Notes under the pieces: generated by a model
The model's input: only the letters and a program-made list of their open reading frames with translations
Told to the model about the DNA's origin: nothing
Database searches by the model: none
From: an uncultured Prevotellaceae bacterium
GTDB taxonomy: Bacteria > Bacteroidota > Bacteroidia > Bacteroidales > Muribaculaceae
Direction: 5' to 3'
NCBI GenBank assembly: GCA_900318345.1
Contig: ONKD01000008.1
Location: forward strand, 62,001 to 126,000
Length of the DNA stretch: 64,000 nucleotides
Shown here: positions 50,303 through 59,363 of the stretch, piece after piece
How positions within the stretch are numbered: position 1 is the first letter of the stretch
How the letters are laid out: each line of letters begins with the position of its first letter
Translations under genes and position numbers: made by a program

Positions 50303-52624
50303 TTAGTCGTTGTCTTTGTCCTGGCCGTAGCCATAGCCGTAACCCTGCGACATCTTGGGATTACTGTCGTTGAGCACCACAGCCACATTCTTGAGCTGGT
50401 GGCGGGCAATGGCATTGTTCATGTAGCGCACAAGGCTGCGTTTGGTGTAGTTGGAGCGTGTGACATAGACGGTCACGTTGGCATAGCGCGTCAGTGAATA
50501 GGTGTCGCTCACCATGGCGATGGGTGCCGAGTCGATAATGATGTAGTCATAGCGCTCCTTGAGCTCGTCGATGAGCTCCTGGACGCGGTTGGTCAGCAAC
50601 AGCTCCGACGGATTGGGCGGAATCGTGCCACCCACGATGATGTCAAAGTGGTCCACCTCGGGACAATGCTGGACGACATCGTCGATGGTCACGTTGGGCT
50701 TGGCAAGGAACGCGGTGACACCAGGAGCGTCGTTGATGCTGAGCATCTGAGCGAGTTTGGGACTGCGGATGTCCATGCCCACGAGTGCGACGCGCTTGTG
50801 CAGCAACGAGAATGATGAAGCCAGGTTCATGCTGACAAATGACTTGCCCTCGCCCGAGACCGAACTGGTGACAAGGATCACCTTGTCATCGTCGGTGGGC
50901 AGCATGAACTGGATGTTATTGCGCAATAGCCTGAACAACTCGACAATCGACGAGGACTTACCCTCCTTGACCACGAGTTGTGAGCGGTGGCGGTTGTGGC
51001 AAATCTCCCCCACGACAGGCGCTTTGCTGATGGACTGCAGCTCTTCCTGTGACGAGAACTTGGTGGTGAACAGTCTCTTGAGGAACAGCAGCACCAGCGG
51101 CAAGAGCAGACCAGCGACTAACGCGAGGAAATAAATCTTATACTTCGCCGGCTTGATGGGCTGGATCGAGGCGTAGGCATGGTCCACGATTTTGCCCTTG
51201 GGCGTGGTTGCCGCAAGCACGAGCGAGTTTTCCTCGCGCTTTTGCAACAGGAAGGTGTACAGGGCATTCTGGATGCTCTGCTGGCGGTATAGGTCTTGGG
51301 CCTCGCGCTCGATGGTGGGAACGCTGCCCATGTCGTTGTTCACCGAGTTGGTGCGGTTTTGTGCCTGGCTGAGCTGCATGTCAATGCCCCTGATGGAGCT
51401 GTTCACACCTTTCACGATGTTATTGTGCATGCTCTCAATCTGCTCGTCGATGCGCTTGAGGGCGAGGTTGTCGCCCTGGGCCGACTGCTCCAGCTCCTGG
51501 CGCTTGGCCAGCAGGTTGTTGTAGGCCTTGATGGAGCCCGATGCCGCACTCGAATCCACGCTGAAGGGGATATAGCTGTGCTTGTTGGCGGGATCGTTGA
51601 TGAAGTCCTTGACCATGCCCAGCAGGCGCTTGTTGGTCTCCAGCTTGATGATGGCTTGGTCGGCCAGTTCCTGCTTGGCAATGGCGCTCTTCATCTGCAT
51701 CTCCACATTGATCATGTTGTGCTTGCGCCTGAAGGCTTCGATGTCGGCTTCGCTGCCTGTCAAGCCCTTATAGATGAGGGCGAGGCGCTCGTCGATGAAG
51801 TTGGCCGTGTTGATGGCCTGCTCGTCTTTCTCCTTCTGTCCACGGTCATTATACAGGTTGATGAGCGTGTTCAAGATATCTCTACCACGGCTCTTCACCG
51901 TCTCGTTGATCGAGAGGTTGATGCCGTTAGCCTTCTTGGTGATGAGCTTGACCTTGATTTTCTTGTTCAGGCTCTGGCCGCAATACTGTGAGCCGATGAG
52001 AGAAGCCGTGATGTGGCACCCTTTCTTGGGGTTAAAGTTCTCGGTCGCCTTGATGGTGAAGGTACCATAGGTCGTCTTGAACGTGGCGGGAAGTTTCACA
52101 TCCTTGCTGTTGATGAGTTTGTCCTTGCCGCTACGGGCCTTGATGTTGGCCAGCCCTTTCTTGTTGACGTCAATCTTGAAATTGATTGATGACAGGGTGT
52201 CAAACATCTCCTCGGGGGCGATGACCTCGATGGGCGAGCTGCCGTAGTGGTCCTTAGTGGGCTTGAACCAGCCCATGTCCTCGGTGTAGCGTCGGTTGAT
52301 CTGGAGCTGCTTGGCCACCTCGGTGCACAATTCCTGGGACGAGAAGACGATCATCTCGTCCTCGACCTTGCTACCGCCACTGACGAGGTGCATGCTCTTG
52401 AGCAGGTTGGCACCCGCGCTCGAGCTGTTGTCCTCCTGTGCGACAAGCACCACCGCGTTCACCTCATAGACGCGGTTGGTTACCCTCAGGTAGTAATAGG
52501 CTAGGCAGCCACAGGCGATGATTGACAACAGGAAAAGCCACCAGTAGCGTTTGTATTTATCAAAAAGGGCACCGAAGTCAAAGGTCGGTTCATCTTGCGG
52601 GATGGTGTTGTTATGTTCTGCCAT
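50303..52624 (-). CDS. Polysaccharide co-polymerase / tyrosine autokinase (Wzc-type)
   Basis: A 773-residue inner-membrane protein governing polymer export and chain length. The first membrane helix (WLFLLSIIACGCLAYYYL) is at about 29-47, then comes a large periplasmic Wzz-like region with coiled coil (about 270-450). A second helix (IYFLALVAGLLLPLVLLFL) is at about 505. The kinase domain has Walker A SSVSGEGKSF (about 585-594), Walker A' ALVGMDIRSP (about 613-622) and Walker B YIIIDSAP (about 694-701). The C-terminus is a tyrosine cluster (SQGYGYGYGQDKDND), the autophosphorylation site in this family. It stands 9 bases after the wza-like gene. Confidence 0.92.
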   Translation of the reverse strand: MAEHNNTIPQDEPTFDFGALFDKYKRYWWLFLLSIIACGCLAYYYLRVTNRVYEVNAVVLVAQEDNSSSAGANLLKSMHLVSGGSKVEDEMIVFSSQELCTEVAKQLQINRRYTEDMGWFKPTKDHYGSSPIEVIAPEEMFDTLSSINFKIDVNKKGLANIKARSGKDKLINSKDVKLPATFKTTYGTFTIKATENFNPKKGCHITASLIGSQYCGQSLNKKIKVKLITKKANGINLSINETVKSRGRDILNTLINLYNDRGQKEKDEQAINTANFIDERLALIYKGLTGSEADIEAFRRKHNMINVEMQMKSAIAKQELADQAIIKLETNKRLLGMVKDFINDPANKHSYIPFSVDSSAASGSIKAYNNLLAKRQELEQSAQGDNLALKRIDEQIESMHNNIVKGVNSSIRGIDMQLSQAQNRTNSVNNDMGSVPTIEREAQDLYRQQSIQNALYTFLLQKREENSLVLAATTPKGKIVDHAYASIQPIKPAKYKIYFLALVAGLLLPLVLLFLKRLFTTKFSSQEELQSISKAPVVGEICHNRHRSQLVVKEGKSSSIVELFRLLRNNIQFMLPTDDDKVILVTSSVSGEGKSFVSMNLASSFSLLHKRVALVGMDIRSPKLAQMLSINDAPGVTAFLAKPNVTIDDVVQHCPEVDHFDIIVGGTIPPNPSELLLTNRVQELIDELKERYDYIIIDSAPIAMVSDTYSLTRYANVTVYVTRSNYTKRSLVRYMNNAIARHQLKNVAVVLNDSNPKMSQGYGYGYGQDKDND

Positions 52625-52633
52625 AATCGATGA

Positions 52634-53440
52634 TTATCTGGTTAATGCGATCACGAGCGATGCGATGACTGACACACTGCTCACGATGGTCGAAATGACT
52701 GAGAGTTTAAAGGCGTTGTTCTGATTGTATTTTGAGTTGGCGATGCGGATCTCGTTAGGCTCAACATAGACCACATCGTTCTGCTGCAGGTAGAAGAAAG
52801 GCGAGTTGAACACATCGCTGCTGTTCAGGTCCAGGCGGTGGAAAGTGCGCTTGCCGTCCTCGGTTCGGATGACATATACCCGGTCGCGCTTGCCAAACTC
52901 GGTCAGGTCGCCGCATTGGGTCAGGGCATCGAGCACGCTGAATTGTTGCCTGGTTGTGTGAACACGCTGGGGACTGCGCACCTCACCCATCACGTCAATG
53001 CCGAAGTTCACGATATCGACACGCACGTAGGGGTCCTTGACATTCTGAGCCACCTGGGTGGTGATTTCGTTGGCAATTTCGGCAGTGGTCTTTCCCTTGA
53101 CCATCATGCGTCCCAGCACGGGCAACATGATGTAGCCCTGGTTGTCGACGATGTAGGTCTGGGTGCGCGGTTGGGTCGTGGTGCGCAGGTTGCTGCGCGT
53201 GGCGGGATTCTCCATCGGCAGGTTGTAGGCTGCGGTGGCTTCGGGGACGACCGATGAAACCGTGATGACCAGCTCGTCATCGGGCTGGACGCGGAGCTGG
53301 TACTCCCCTTGCGGGTTGGGCAACGTGCCGTTAGTCTGTTCGCTTAGTTCCTTGAAATAGGCGAGGGCGTTGTCCTTGGAAGATTGGCATGACAACAGCG
53401 TGACCGCTGCAATCATCATTATAAGTAATCTTGATTTCAT
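52634..53440 (-). CDS. Polysaccharide export lipoprotein (Wza-type)
   Basis: A 268-residue outer-membrane lipoprotein; the signal ends LLSC with the lipidated Cys at 18. The polysaccharide-export domain starts YQLRVQPDDELVITVSS and continues YIVDNQGYIMLPVLGRMMVKG. An SLBB-like ligand region follows (VDIVNFGIDVMGEVRSPQRV). A hydrophobic segment ends the protein (VSVIASLVIALTR), as in other Bacteroidetes members. It should form the outer-membrane channel working with the downstream Wzc-type protein. Confidence 0.92.
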   Translation of the reverse strand: MKSRLLIMMIAAVTLLSCQSSKDNALAYFKELSEQTNGTLPNPQGEYQLRVQPDDELVITVSSVVPEATAAYNLPMENPATRSNLRTTTQPRTQTYIVDNQGYIMLPVLGRMMVKGKTTAEIANEITTQVAQNVKDPYVRVDIVNFGIDVMGEVRSPQRVHTTRQQFSVLDALTQCGDLTEFGKRDRVYVIRTEDGKRTFHRLDLNSSDVFNSPFFYLQQNDVVYVEPNEIRIANSKYNQNNAFKLSVISTIVSSVSVIASLVIALTR

Positions 53441-53503
53441 ATCGGTTACTGATAGGTGTATTTATTTCGTTATTATTAACTATAAAACGATGATAATGGC
53501 CAA

Positions 53504-54943
53504 TTATTTTGTGGTGGCGCTTGATTTGGTGAATTTTGACAATATGAGCTCCCTCACATCCTTGTCGCACGAGGCGATAATGCAAGCCAGAGCGAGAATC
53601 ATATAGAGCATGTTGAGCCAGATGCCCTGGGTGTGATAGAAGGGCAAAGCGCTCACCAGCATCACCGCAACGGGAACAGCGGTGAGCTTGCCTATCTTCA
53701 GGACAAAGTAGCGTCGCATGTCGTGCCAGCGGTAGATGAACAGCACCAGATAGGTGACGAGTTGGGTGACGATGACGCCATAGACCCCCAGCGGCTTGAT
53801 GAGCAGGAAATTAAGCACTACATTGATGGCTGCCGAGAGCACGATGGCTGGCAGCGTGCGCTTGGTGTCCTTGGCACACTGGTAGCCCATGTCAAAAAAG
53901 GCGGCAGCGGCAAAAATCACTGCCGACAATCCTAGCGGATAGATATAGTTGAGACTCTCGTGGTATTGTTCGGCAACCATCCAACCATAATTGACCTTGA
54001 GCAGGAACACATATCCCACGAGAATCAACCCCAGCAGCGTGATGTAACTGCTGAACATCCTGGAGAAAAAGCGGTCGCGGTCAGGACTGTTGTATTGCAG
54101 GATGGCGGTTTCCTGCCAAGCCTGATAGTAAATGACGGCCAGCGTGTAGATAATGCCCGTGAAACGTGTGGCAACAGCATAGACGCCATTGACGTCAAGC
54201 CCCAGGAAATGGGTGATGAACAGGCGGTCGCTGCTCCCCGTGAGCCACCAGCACAATGAGCCCGGTAGCAGGGGCAACGTGTAGCGCAGGATGTCGTATG
54301 CCACCTCTCGCGAGCTGATGCTCCAGCGCGTGTTGCGGGTAATCAACCTCACACGTGCCTCGACGATGATTAACGCTAGCACTCGTGCCAGGATGTTGGC
54401 CAGGAAGATACCCTTGATGCCCCAACCCAATCCAACAACAAAAAAGATGCTGAATAGGCCGATGCCCAGCGCCGACAAGATGCCCACTGTGACAAACGCG
54501 CGGTTGTTGCGCAAGCCCCTGAACACCTGGGAATAGACTTCCTGGAACGACATGGCCAGCAACATGCCTAGGGCATAACCCAAATACTGGATATTGGTGA
54601 ACAGGGCCAATGCCGCCGTGATGAGGCACGAGAGAATCGTTGTCGAGATTAGGGTGCGTGACACGAAGGTGACGATGCGCTTCCGCCGGGTGTCGTTATC
54701 ACAGTCGAGCAGGAACCTGAACGCGCCATCGCGCAACTGCAGAGTCACAAAGGGCATGAGCAACAGGCACCAGGTGAAGCACAGGTCATAGTAACCGAAA
54801 TCTGACTTGTCGACATAATGGGTATACATCGGCACCATCAAGAAGGTGATGATTTTGGAACCGATGTTGCCAATAGCATAGATGCCGATATCCTTAACAA
54901 ATTTGGATGACCGGCTGCCTGTCTTATTCTTGTTGTCACTCAT
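53504..54943 (-). CDS. Oligosaccharide flippase (Wzx/MATE-like)
   Basis: A 479-residue polytopic membrane protein with about 14 hydrophobic segments. IYAIGNIGSKIITFLMVPMY at the start, DKSDFGYYDL after the first helix and SDRLFITHFLGLDVNGVYAV in the middle are typical of polysaccharide flippases. It would move the lipid-linked repeat unit across the inner membrane. The start at 54943 (MSDNKNKTGSR) is used because an ATG at 54964 lies upstream of the promoter box; the leader would then be very short. First gene of the five-gene export operon. Confidence 0.88.
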   Translation of the reverse strand: MSDNKNKTGSRSSKFVKDIGIYAIGNIGSKIITFLMVPMYTHYVDKSDFGYYDLCFTWCLLLMPFVTLQLRDGAFRFLLDCDNDTRRKRIVTFVSRTLISTTILSCLITAALALFTNIQYLGYALGMLLAMSFQEVYSQVFRGLRNNRAFVTVGILSALGIGLFSIFFVVGLGWGIKGIFLANILARVLALIIVEARVRLITRNTRWSISSREVAYDILRYTLPLLPGSLCWWLTGSSDRLFITHFLGLDVNGVYAVATRFTGIIYTLAVIYYQAWQETAILQYNSPDRDRFFSRMFSSYITLLGLILVGYVFLLKVNYGWMVAEQYHESLNYIYPLGLSAVIFAAAAFFDMGYQCAKDTKRTLPAIVLSAAINVVLNFLLIKPLGVYGVIVTQLVTYLVLFIYRWHDMRRYFVLKIGKLTAVPVAVMLVSALPFYHTQGIWLNMLYMILALACIIASCDKDVRELILSKFTKSSATTK

Positions 54944-54953
54944 TTTTCGGCTG

Positions 54954-54961
54954 CAAAGGTA
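54954..54961 (-). promoter_or_regulatory. -7 promoter box of the polysaccharide export operon
   Basis: CAAAGGTA is TACCTTTG on the minus strand, only 10 bases before the flippase start codon, implying an almost leaderless message. Confidence 0.55.
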
Positions 54962-55074
54962 CAAAATAATTGAGTTTTTACGCTTTTTTCGTCAAATGTT
55001 TGTAATTTCGCAATTCAAACCAATGGAAATGGCGCCCAGCAGCCCTATGGGCGATTTCCAAGCGCATTGATGAG

Positions 55075-56118
55075 ATGATAAAGACGATTAACTCGTGGCG
55101 TGGCCTCATGGCGGTCGTTGTGGTATCGTTCCACAGCGGCTTGGGCTACCTGTGGAACCTCACTTACTCGGGTGTCACGTTTTTCTTCATTTCCAGTGCT
55201 TTTTTACTATCGGCCCGTCATCCTTTTGACCGGCTAACTGCCCGCGATTACAGGACTTTTGTCGTTGGTCATGCCATGCGCCTTTATCCGCTCAACTGGC
55301 TGGCGCTGGCCCTAATGATTGCCCTGGCGCTCGCTTTCCACACGACTGAGATCAACTGGTATGGGACAGCGTTGACTGCCCTGCTCGTGCAGTCGTGGTC
55401 GCCGGTGCATGAGGTGCATTATGGGCTCAATTCCGTGGCATGGTTCATGAGCGCCTTGCTGTTTTGCTATGTGGCCTATCCGTTTTTGGCCCATTGGGTG
55501 GGACATTGGCGACTGCGTTACAAGGCGTTGCTCGCGGCAGCCCTGGTACTGATCATGGGCTTAGCGCTAGTGCCAATGGATCCAGTTGGACGTGAGACGA
55601 TGTTTGTCAACCCCCTGGTCCATGTGGTCGACTTCACGGTGGGCATCCTGCTTTTCCATGTTTACAAGGTGCTCAAGGGCAGGGACCTGCGCCTCGGTTT
55701 CGGCATGGCGACGCTTGTCGAAATCTCGTTGCTGCTGTTGCTGGCGCTCACTGTCGTGGCCACGGTGAAAACCACGTGGTTCAAGCCGTGGGAGGATGAC
55801 CTGTTGTGGCTGCTGCCACAGGGCTTGATTCTCTTGGCGTTTACTCTGCTCAACGGGCAGGAGGGTGCCGTGGGTCGGGTGCTGTTGTGGCGTCCGCTGC
55901 AATGGCTGGGAAGCATCAGCTATGAGGTGTTCATGTTGCAGTTTGTGGCCTTCCACTTGTTCAATTATGTGCTATCGCCCGTCGCAGGACACTTCGGGGT
56001 CCTCATTTATGAGTACAAGACCCTGTGCGTGTGGGTGGTGCTGTTGCCGCTGGCATGGGTGGTGAACCGGTATTTCACCCGCCCGTTGGGCGCTTATTTC
56101 AAACGTAAAATCAAATAA
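55075..56118 (+). CDS. Acyltransferase family 3 membrane protein
   Basis: A 347-residue protein with about ten membrane helices. The family start is clear: INSWRGLMAVVVVSFHSG, whose His is the presumed catalytic residue, then GVTFFFISSAFLLSARHPF. The later ISYEVFMLQFVAFHLFNYVL matches the final conserved helix pair. Such enzymes move acetyl or similar groups onto surface sugars. A near-match promoter box (TAATTTCG, 55003) lies upstream. It is first of two adjacent paralogues beside the export operon, so O-acylation of that polymer is the likely job. Confidence 0.87.
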   Translation: MIKTINSWRGLMAVVVVSFHSGLGYLWNLTYSGVTFFFISSAFLLSARHPFDRLTARDYRTFVVGHAMRLYPLNWLALALMIALALAFHTTEINWYGTALTALLVQSWSPVHEVHYGLNSVAWFMSALLFCYVAYPFLAHWVGHWRLRYKALLAAALVLIMGLALVPMDPVGRETMFVNPLVHVVDFTVGILLFHVYKVLKGRDLRLGFGMATLVEISLLLLLALTVVATVKTTWFKPWEDDLLWLLPQGLILLAFTLLNGQEGAVGRVLLWRPLQWLGSISYEVFMLQFVAFHLFNYVLSPVAGHFGVLIYEYKTLCVWVVLLPLAWVVNRYFTRPLGAYFKRKIK

Positions 56119-56128
56119 TGCTTTCATC

Positions 56129-57211
56129 ATGATAAAGACGTTGAATGGCTGGCGCGCCGTTTTCGCGCTGATAATTGTGCTTTTCCATGTGGGTGTTGCC
56201 GGCTTTGAGGAGATGACCTGTGCCGGCGTGTGCTTCTTCTTCATGGTGAGCGGTTTCCTGCTCAGGCTCAAGTACCCCTTCAAGGAGCTTGACGGCGGGA
56301 GCTACAGCCGATTTGCATGGCGGCACGCGTTGAAATTATACCCCTTGCACTGGCTCGCGTTGGTGCTGTTGCTTGTGGCATTGGCGCTGGTTGGCCGATT
56401 GGTCATCAGGCCCGGAGTCTTGGCCCTGGATGTGGCGCTGTTGCAGAGTTGGTCGCTGCACCATTCGGTCTATTTCTCCTATAACCCGTTCGCGTGGTTC
56501 CTGAGCACGCTGCTGTTCTGCTACTTGTGCTATCCCTTGCTGGCGCGCTGGTTCTCGCCGCTCAAGTGGCGCGTGAAGTCCATTATCGTGTTGGCCCTGA
56601 TACTCATCGAGGCTGTGGCCCTGGCGGGTGCCGACTTCTATGTCAAAACGGCGATTTATGTCTTCCCCATAGCCCGCCTGATTGATTTCGTGCTGGGCAT
56701 GATGCTGGCCGATGGGGTGGGCGAGATCAAGAAGTTGCCGCTGTTGGGCAAGAACAAGAACGGCACCGACATCGAACTGGTTTCGCTGGCCCTGCTCTCG
56801 GTGGTCGTGTTGACCCTGCGTTCCTATCCGTCGTTGCTCCACTGGAGCGATGCCATCGTGTGGTGGCTGCCAGTAGCGGTGATTGTGGTGTCGTGCTACA
56901 TCTATGACAAGCGCGAGGGATTTATCGGCAAGATATTGGCTTCCAAGCCGCTGCAGTGGCTAGGCGACATCAGTTTTGAGATTTTCATGCTGCAATGTCT
57001 GGCGCCCTTCATCTACACTTATCTTGTTGACCCCGTGCTGTGGCACTTTGGCATTACCGAGTTTGCTAACATGGTGAGCAACGACCTGTTTGGCGTCGAT
57101 GCCAATCTGCTCTATGTTTTCGTTCTTCCCATCGTCATCCTCCTTGCCTGGGTTGTCAACCGCCTATTTACCCGCCCCATTACCCGCCTGCTCAACCGTC
57201 GTCCCGCCTGA
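56129..57211 (+). CDS. Acyltransferase family 3 membrane protein (second copy)
   Basis: A 360-residue paralogue of the preceding gene, 10 bases after its stop. It starts MIKTLNGWRAVFALIIVLFH, with the conserved Arg and His, then GVCFFFMVSGFLLRLKYPF. Further helices follow and ISFEIFMLQCLAPFIYTYLV near the end. Sequence similarity to the first copy is moderate, so it is an old duplication, possibly with different acyl group or sugar specificity. Confidence 0.87.
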   Translation: MIKTLNGWRAVFALIIVLFHVGVAGFEEMTCAGVCFFFMVSGFLLRLKYPFKELDGGSYSRFAWRHALKLYPLHWLALVLLLVALALVGRLVIRPGVLALDVALLQSWSLHHSVYFSYNPFAWFLSTLLFCYLCYPLLARWFSPLKWRVKSIIVLALILIEAVALAGADFYVKTAIYVFPIARLIDFVLGMMLADGVGEIKKLPLLGKNKNGTDIELVSLALLSVVVLTLRSYPSLLHWSDAIVWWLPVAVIVVSCYIYDKREGFIGKILASKPLQWLGDISFEIFMLQCLAPFIYTYLVDPVLWHFGITEFANMVSNDLFGVDANLLYVFVLPIVILLAWVVNRLFTRPITRLLNRRPA

Positions 57212-57239
57212 CCGATAAATTGCCTGAGCTAGGTAATCT

Positions 57240-57372
57240 GTGGCTGTGTCATAATTCATCCGCAGGAATATAAACCGCCCTGCGGGCGGGAAATTATAAC
57301 AAATTGTATATTTCGAGTGAAGCTCGATTAATGTTTCCAGACTGTAGAGACGCAAAATTTTGCGTCTCTACA
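57240..57372 (+). repeat. Dispersed intergenic element, copy C
   Basis: The left arm TGGCTGTGTCATAATTCATC is followed, 25 bases from CATAATT, by the hairpin CCGCCC-tgc-GGGCGG (57275-57289), then GGAAATTATAACAAATTG, a CGAG-tgaa-GCTCG hairpin module shared with copy B and ATTAATGTTT. The element ends in a perfect 30-base palindrome (57343-57372), whose half is TGTAGAGACGCAAAA. Confidence 0.8.
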
Positions 57373-57419
57373 TGTTCTAAATCATTGTTGGCCAGGAGAT
57401 GATTGTCAAAGTTTCTTAA

Positions 57420-57715
57420 GCGCCTCAATATCAATGCCGTTATGGCGTTTTCTCGTGAAGGGGCTTACTTTGAAGGCCGTTAGGGCTGGTCAGGGCATAG
57501 GCAGGGGTGGAGCGCAGCGGAACCCCTGTAAATGGACATCCCTATCATCAATTAGCCCCGTTAGGGGTGACAGATTGTGTGTCAATCACTTACTACCGCC
57601 CCGATGGGGCTAAGACCAATGTTATCTACTATTGCAGGGATTTCACTCGGCTTCGCCTCGTTGCGCCCCTGCCAATGCCCTGGCCGCTCCTAACGGAGCT
57701 ATATTTGTAAACATT
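57420..57715 (+). repeat. Palindrome-rich intergenic region without a convincing gene
   Basis: This stretch contains several short GC-rich palindromes (GCCCCGTTAGGGG, CCGCCCCGATGGGGC, CTCGGCTTCGCCTCG) and split complementary pairs (AGGGGTGGAGCGC, CGGAACCCCTG). I know similar intergenic sequences from other Bacteroidetes, where they are repeated. A 67-codon open frame (57507-57710) results from this structure and shows no protein-like features. Confidence 0.5.
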
Positions 57716-57780
57716 TTTTCACAGATTTAGTTAAAATTGTGTTAAAAAATGGGGGGGGTAAAAATCCACCAACAATTCAG

Positions 57781-57788
57781 TATATTTG
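57781..57788 (+). promoter_or_regulatory. -7 promoter box of the gene pair at 57861
   Basis: TATATTTG matches TAnnTTTG, 72 bases before the start codon. A run of eight G (57751-57758) lies 22 bases upstream, in the -33 region. Confidence 0.6.
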
Positions 57789-57860
57789 TACTTTTATAGA
57801 TGCAAATCACCCTTTTGACTCTAATTTATTAACATTATTAACAACTAAATCAGTTTTTTT

Positions 57861-58319
57861 ATGAAGAAATTCATTCTCAGTTTAACCCTTGTGTTTGCCT
57901 CATTGGCGGCATGGGCTGAGGCGGGTTTCTACGTTGAGGACAGTCAAGGCGTTCTTGTCGGATACGTTTTCATGGACCAGCCCGTCTGGACGTTTGAAGG
58001 CGACAACCTTGTGATCTCAACAGTAGGAGGTACAGTCCAATACCCCATGTCTGATGTGGCTAAAGTCTTCTTTGGAGATGTCACTCCAACCGGGCTCCTG
58101 GAGCTCGATGTTGACGAGATGATCCGTGTTATCCCCGATGGCGTCGAGTTGACCGGCTTTGCCGCCAACACGGTGGTCACCATCCACAACCTGCAAGGTC
58201 AACAGCTGGGCGCCTACCGCACCAGCCAGTCAGGTTCACTCACAATCAGTCTTGCCGATCGCGAGCAGGGCATCTACCTTATCCACGCAAACAAATCAAC
58301 CATTAAAATCAAGAAATGA
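57861..58319 (+). CDS. Small secreted protein with T9SS type A sorting domain
   Basis: A 152-residue protein. The signal peptide is MKKFILSLTLVFASLAAWA. Residues about 20-75 are a small beta-rich region (LVGYVFMDQPVWTFEGDNL). From about 85 to the end it is a type IX secretion C-terminal sorting domain (VVTIHNLQGQQLGAYRTSQS, then GIYLIHANKSTIKIKK). The cargo part is unusually small, and much of the protein is the sorting signal. It is followed by another secreted protein whose start overlaps or abuts its stop. T9SS genes lie 3 kb away. Function unknown. Confidence 0.7.
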   Translation: MKKFILSLTLVFASLAAWAEAGFYVEDSQGVLVGYVFMDQPVWTFEGDNLVISTVGGTVQYPMSDVAKVFFGDVTPTGLLELDVDEMIRVIPDGVELTGFAANTVVTIHNLQGQQLGAYRTSQSGSLTISLADREQGIYLIHANKSTIKIKK

Positions 58320-58321
58320 CA

Positions 58322-58852
58322 ATGAAAAAAATTATAAGTGTATTGGCTATGGCATTGCTCGTCATCGGAGCAGCACAAGCCCAGGAACAAGTGAGAAAAA
58401 TGTTCATTCACATGAATGATGGCCAAATTGTGAAAATCAAGGCCGCAAACATTCAGGAAGTAACTTTCGAGATGGATGTTGATCTTCCGGATGTCCCAAC
58501 CACCATAGATGAGGCAAAAGCCATGCTGGTCGGCTATTGGAGTGTGCTATTCCCATTCGATGATGATGAAATTGAAGGTGCTTATTTTATTATCACAGAG
58601 GATCTTAAGGTTTTAGAGTGTTACAAATTCAATGATTCTTTCCCTGATGAAGAATACGCCGGAAAGTATATAGCGAGTGATATTGGTGAGATAACTTTCC
58701 CGAATGAAGAAGATCCTACAACGTTCTATTTAGGAGAAGAATATGAAGGAACAAACTTGCATCTGAATAGTTTTTATTTCGATTCATATCCCTGTATTCG
58801 TGTTGAGCCGTTTGAGTACATTCTATTAGATTTTGGTCTAATGAAAAAATAG
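58322..58852 (+). CDS. Hypothetical secreted protein
   Basis: A 176-residue protein with a signal peptide (MKKIISVLAMALLVIGAAQA). The start at 58322, just after the upstream stop, is preferred over an ATG six bases earlier that would overlap it. After the signal, residues 21-50 resemble the usual start of T9SS cargo (VRKMFIHMNDGQIVKIKAAN). From about 62 it becomes an acidic beta-rich domain (LVGYWSVLFPFDDDEIEGAY), vaguely lipocalin-like. No sorting domain is visible at its end. The second half is richer in A+T than neighbouring genes. I do not recognise a family. Confidence 0.6.
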   Translation: MKKIISVLAMALLVIGAAQAQEQVRKMFIHMNDGQIVKIKAANIQEVTFEMDVDLPDVPTTIDEAKAMLVGYWSVLFPFDDDEIEGAYFIITEDLKVLECYKFNDSFPDEEYAGKYIASDIGEITFPNEEDPTTFYLGEEYEGTNLHLNSFYFDSYPCIRVEPFEYILLDFGLMKK

Positions 58853-58878
58853 TTTCTATTTAGAATAATAGGATACTG

Positions 58879-58926
58879 ACTCCATGGTTTTGCGGATCGA
58901 CTTGCCGCACAACCATGGAGTTTTTC
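58879..58926 (+). terminator. Rho-independent terminator after 58852
   Basis: ACTCCATGGTT (58879-58889) pairs with AACCATGGAGT (58911-58921), extended by TGCGG/CCGCA. TTTTT CTTT follows. Confidence 0.92.
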
Positions 58927-58989
58927 TTTGTTCAGCGATTTAACGTCTAGGGCTCTCGGGATGGCGCGTCACGTGCTCTTTTTACTTGA

Positions 58990-59220
58990 CTAAAAAGGTC
59001 GAAGATCTTGACAAGGCCAGCGGCCTTGTGCAGGCCTAAGGCCTGCATTTTTCCACGGACAAGCTAATTTAAAATTTTAATACAAAATTTGTTTAAATTT
59101 CCCGAAACTTGGTGGCACCTCAGCCATTGAAGTAAACTTCATGGCCTTCGGTTTGCACAAGTTTTCCCGTGCGTAAGCATGGTTTATTTCTGCGACATTG
59201 CATTTTGACACAGGCTCCCG
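58990..59220. repeat. Dispersed intergenic element, copy D
   Basis: The left part holds two abutting palindromes (ACAAGGCC-agc-GGCCTTGT, 59011-59029; TGCAGGCC-taa-GGCCTGCA, 59029-59047). The core TTAATACAAAATTTG and a bulged-T hairpin (59123-59145) align with copy A in the same direction, ending in TTGCACAA. The right arm is inverted: hairpin CCGTGC-gtaa-GCATGG (59167-59182), then the reverse complement of GCCTGTGTCAAAATGCAATG. It fills most of the 511-base gene-free stretch 58853-59363. Confidence 0.75.
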
Positions 59221-59363
59221 CGAGGGGAAAACAAACTGCACATAGCCAGCCATCGAGGGCGACTATGTGCAGTGTTCTTGTCGTGGGTTAAGACTTGTGT
59301 GGGGAATCTCTTGACTCCTTGTCCCTCATGGTGAGGATTGTCTTGAACTCACTGTGGTGTGAA

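Noticed and set aside
57507-57710. 67-codon open frame in the spacer after the acyltransferases
   Set aside because: It is made of short palindromes typical of intergenic repeats and gives a peptide without signal, fold or family resemblance.
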